Assembly (NCBI GenBank): GCA_017467185.1
Contig: JAFTSS010000050.1
Coordinates: forward strand, 1-32,929
DNA: 32,929 bases
Direction of reading: 5' to 3'
Source of the DNA: Paludibacteraceae bacterium
GTDB lineage: Bacteria; Bacteroidota; Bacteroidia; Bacteroidales; Paludibacteraceae
The notes below the pieces were generated by a model. It was not told the DNA's origin, did not search any database, and worked only from the letters and a program-made list of their open reading frames with translations. This document shows positions 31,768 through 32,929 of this stretch, one piece after another. Positions within the stretch are counted from its first letter, which is position 1. Each line of letters starts with the position of its first letter. The translations under genes were made by a program, and so were the position numbers.

Positions 31768-32424
31768 TCACTGGCAGACTGGACGCACTGTAAAGCCATA
31801 AGAGCGATCGTAGCCGTCGTTCCAGTCCATGCAGTCCGAATAGAAGTTCACGATGTAGGCGCGGTCCGGAGTGAAGGTGTCGAGCGAACTAGACCAGTAG
31901 TAGCCGAACGACCCAGCATAGTCGAGCGTGCCTTCGACCGTGAAACCCGCAGCGGGCAAAAAGATTGAATTACCATTTGGTCCTGTTACTTTATATCCAT
32001 TCACACCATTTTGTGTAGTCCATGTCCATGTGCAATTTTCTTGCAATTCGTCTTGTTCTGCTTTAGTTGGCATTCTCCATGCACCACCCCAATTGGCAGT
32101 TGCTGCATCGTCTTCTGGGTCTAATACGGTTTTATCGCTACCCGTATATTTTGTAAAATTAGACCCATCATAATACTTGTATGTATCCAAATTATAAGTT
32201 GTTTTTGGTTTAACCTCACCCCATGCAAAATAATCACCATACTCTTCGGGTGTTGTTGCACCTACATTGCATGTTGCCCATTTTAATCCTGATGGCAAAC
32301 CAAGGTCTACATATTCATGAACATTATTTTTACCTACTCCATTTTCTTCTATAGAAGATTCACAAGAGGTAAAAAATACTAAACCAATTGCCACTACAGC
32401 AATAATTGTTAAAATTCTTTTCAT
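31768..32424 (-). CDS. FISUMP-domain lipoprotein with variable C-terminal region
   Basis: The 218-residue product has a lipoprotein signal (MKRILTIIAVVAIGLVFFTSC, Cys21) and one FISUMP-type domain (about 34-218): EYVDLGLPSGLKWATCNVGA, YFAWGEV, NWGGAWRMPTKAEQDEL, GPNGNSIFLPAAG, YWSSSL, TVRPVCQ. Its core is nearly identical to the paralog at 29822-30706, but it lacks the PET linker and is lipid anchored instead of simply exported. The C-terminal variable region is at 31813-31959. Both genes share the leader ATTAACAACTAAAAAA and TAACAACT before ATG. Confidence 0.9.
   Translation of the reverse strand: MKRILTIIAVVAIGLVFFTSCESSIEENGVGKNNVHEYVDLGLPSGLKWATCNVGATTPEEYGDYFAWGEVKPKTTYNLDTYKYYDGSNFTKYTGSDKTVLDPEDDAATANWGGAWRMPTKAEQDELQENCTWTWTTQNGVNGYKVTGPNGNSIFLPAAGFTVEGTLDYAGSFGYYWSSSLDTFTPDRAYIVNFYSDCMDWNDGYDRSYGFTVRPVCQ
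31813..31959 (-). other. DGR-like variable region, copy 2
   Basis: Partner of 29864-30013. Constant blocks (for example GCTGGGTCG and TACTGGTCTAGTTCGCTC) are identical in both copies, while intervening NNC/NNT/NNG codons differ in the first two bases only. Confidence 0.75.
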
Positions 32425-32727
32425 AGTTGTTATTTTTTTTAGTTGTTAATAATGTTTTATTTTCAACGTAGGGACGCAGCATGCTGCGTCCTGTCGATCG
32501 CCAGATCGAACAATTGAGACACGATCATCAATTTGCATTTTTGTTTTTTGTACTCGCTTCGCTCGTTAGGACGCAGCACGCTACGTCCCTACATTACTTG
32601 ATTGTAGATGATGTTTTCTTGTTTTTTCAACCTTACGGTTGATAGGACGCAGCACGCTGCGTCCCTACATTAATGAGAACGTAACACACAGTGTCCATAT
32701 TAATAGATATGTTGATTTTTATATGAT
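32425..32727. repeat. Three REP-like palindromes next to the RAYT gene
   Basis: GGACGCAGCATGCTGCGTCC (32472-32491, perfect), GGACGCAGCACGCTACGTCC (32569-32588) and GGACGCAGCACGCTGCGTCC (32645-32664) each adjoin TAGGG or CCCTA. The last two are preceded by TTGTTTTTT and different small hairpins (for example CAACC-TTAC-GGTTG at 32628-32640) and followed by CCCTACATTA. No ORF is supported here. Confidence 0.85.
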
Positions 32728-32929
32728 TTATCTATTAAAACAATCGTAATACCAGGTCAATACATTATTTTCAATATAATTCGAAATATTATTCATATCT
32801 TTCACATTTCGTATTGCATGATCGTGATAACGAGGTTGCCAAGCAAAATCTCGATCAATTTGATGAACCTGTTTACTTACTGCCGACTTCAATCCACGAA
32901 CAAAAACCGACAACTTCGGCAAACGTCTC
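32728..32929 (-). CDS. REP-associated tyrosine transposase (RAYT), 3' part; gene continues past the window
   Basis: The frame is open to the right edge, so the 5' part is outside. The visible 67 residues (RRLPKLSVFVRGLKSAVSKQ... FAWQPRYHDHAIRN...ISNYIENNVLTWYYDCFN) match the C-terminal part of Y1/RAYT (TnpA_REP, IS200-like) transposases: the V-R-G-x-K-S-A-V helix, the WQxxYHDHxIR motif and the catalytic tyrosine in xxYIxxN. RAYTs bind and cleave REP palindromes and are single copy, domesticated-looking genes flanked by REPs. Three palindromes follow its 3' end here. Catalytic HUH histidines would lie outside the window unless the HDH here is part of the site. Confidence 0.88.
   Translation of the reverse strand, partial: RRLPKLSVFVRGLKSAVSKQVHQIDRDFAWQPRYHDHAIRNVKDMNNISNYIENNVLTWYYDCFNR

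Overview
The window looks like a Bacteroidota chromosome, most likely an uncultured gut- or rumen-type member of the Bacteroidales. The reasons are an AT-rich background, many promoters of the Bacteroidetes form (TTTG or TTG, 19-20 bp, TAnnTTTG), type IX secretion (Por) C-terminal sorting domains, a complete methylmalonyl-CoA decarboxylase sodium-pump operon, a BspA-like leucine-rich-repeat protein and two FISUMP-domain surface proteins. No ribosome-binding-site consensus is evident before most starts, as usual in this phylum.

Layout, left to right. 1-1685: 3' part of a BspA-like LRR surface protein. 1887-2520: an MntA/HepT type toxin-antitoxin pair with its own promoter. 2806-7859: propionate/sodium-pump operon (epimerase, carboxyltransferase, small membrane subunit, a biotin carrier with two biotinyl domains, membrane beta subunit). 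7911-7981: tRNA-Gln. 8231-11369: rarA and a LytS/LytTR-type two-component system. 11677-13614: ispE, acyl-ACP thioesterase, YraN. 13713-14327: lipoprotein. 14604-15025: tRNA-Ser and zinc-free ribosomal protein L31. 15190-22294: envelope cluster (beta-barrel-like protein, metallophosphoesterase lipoprotein, Nudix hydrolase, 1068-residue TPR protein, outer-membrane protein). 22583-23183: rplU-rpmA with a structured leader. 23277-23821 (minus): rubredoxin and thioredoxin. 24047-24552: a 43-codon gene and a DUF4286 gene. 24978-26481: ruvC and superoxide dismutase. 26971-29605: membrane protein and a FetAB-type ABC exporter. 29822-32424 (minus): two FISUMP proteins flanking a small sorting-domain protein. 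32728-end (minus): 3' end of a RAYT (REP-associated tyrosine transposase).

Two things stand out. First, the C-terminal segments of the two FISUMP paralogs carry the fingerprint of a diversity-generating retroelement variable region: 21 aligned codons encode different residues yet keep the same third base, 23 other codons are identical with no silent change, and silent differences reappear just outside. No reverse transcriptase or template repeat is in the window. Second, the spaces between genes are full of palindromic mosaic repeats, some with fixed flanks and exchangeable but self-complementary stems, and of 7-8-nt tandem words whose 3' hairpin arm lies just before start codons. Several of these elements also sit in frame inside genes (LytTR regulator, a sorting-domain protein, an outer-membrane protein, the signal-peptide region of the TPR protein, the first codons of ruvC). 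A RAYT gene next to three REP-like palindromes at the right edge offers a plausible mobiliser for at least part of this repeat load.
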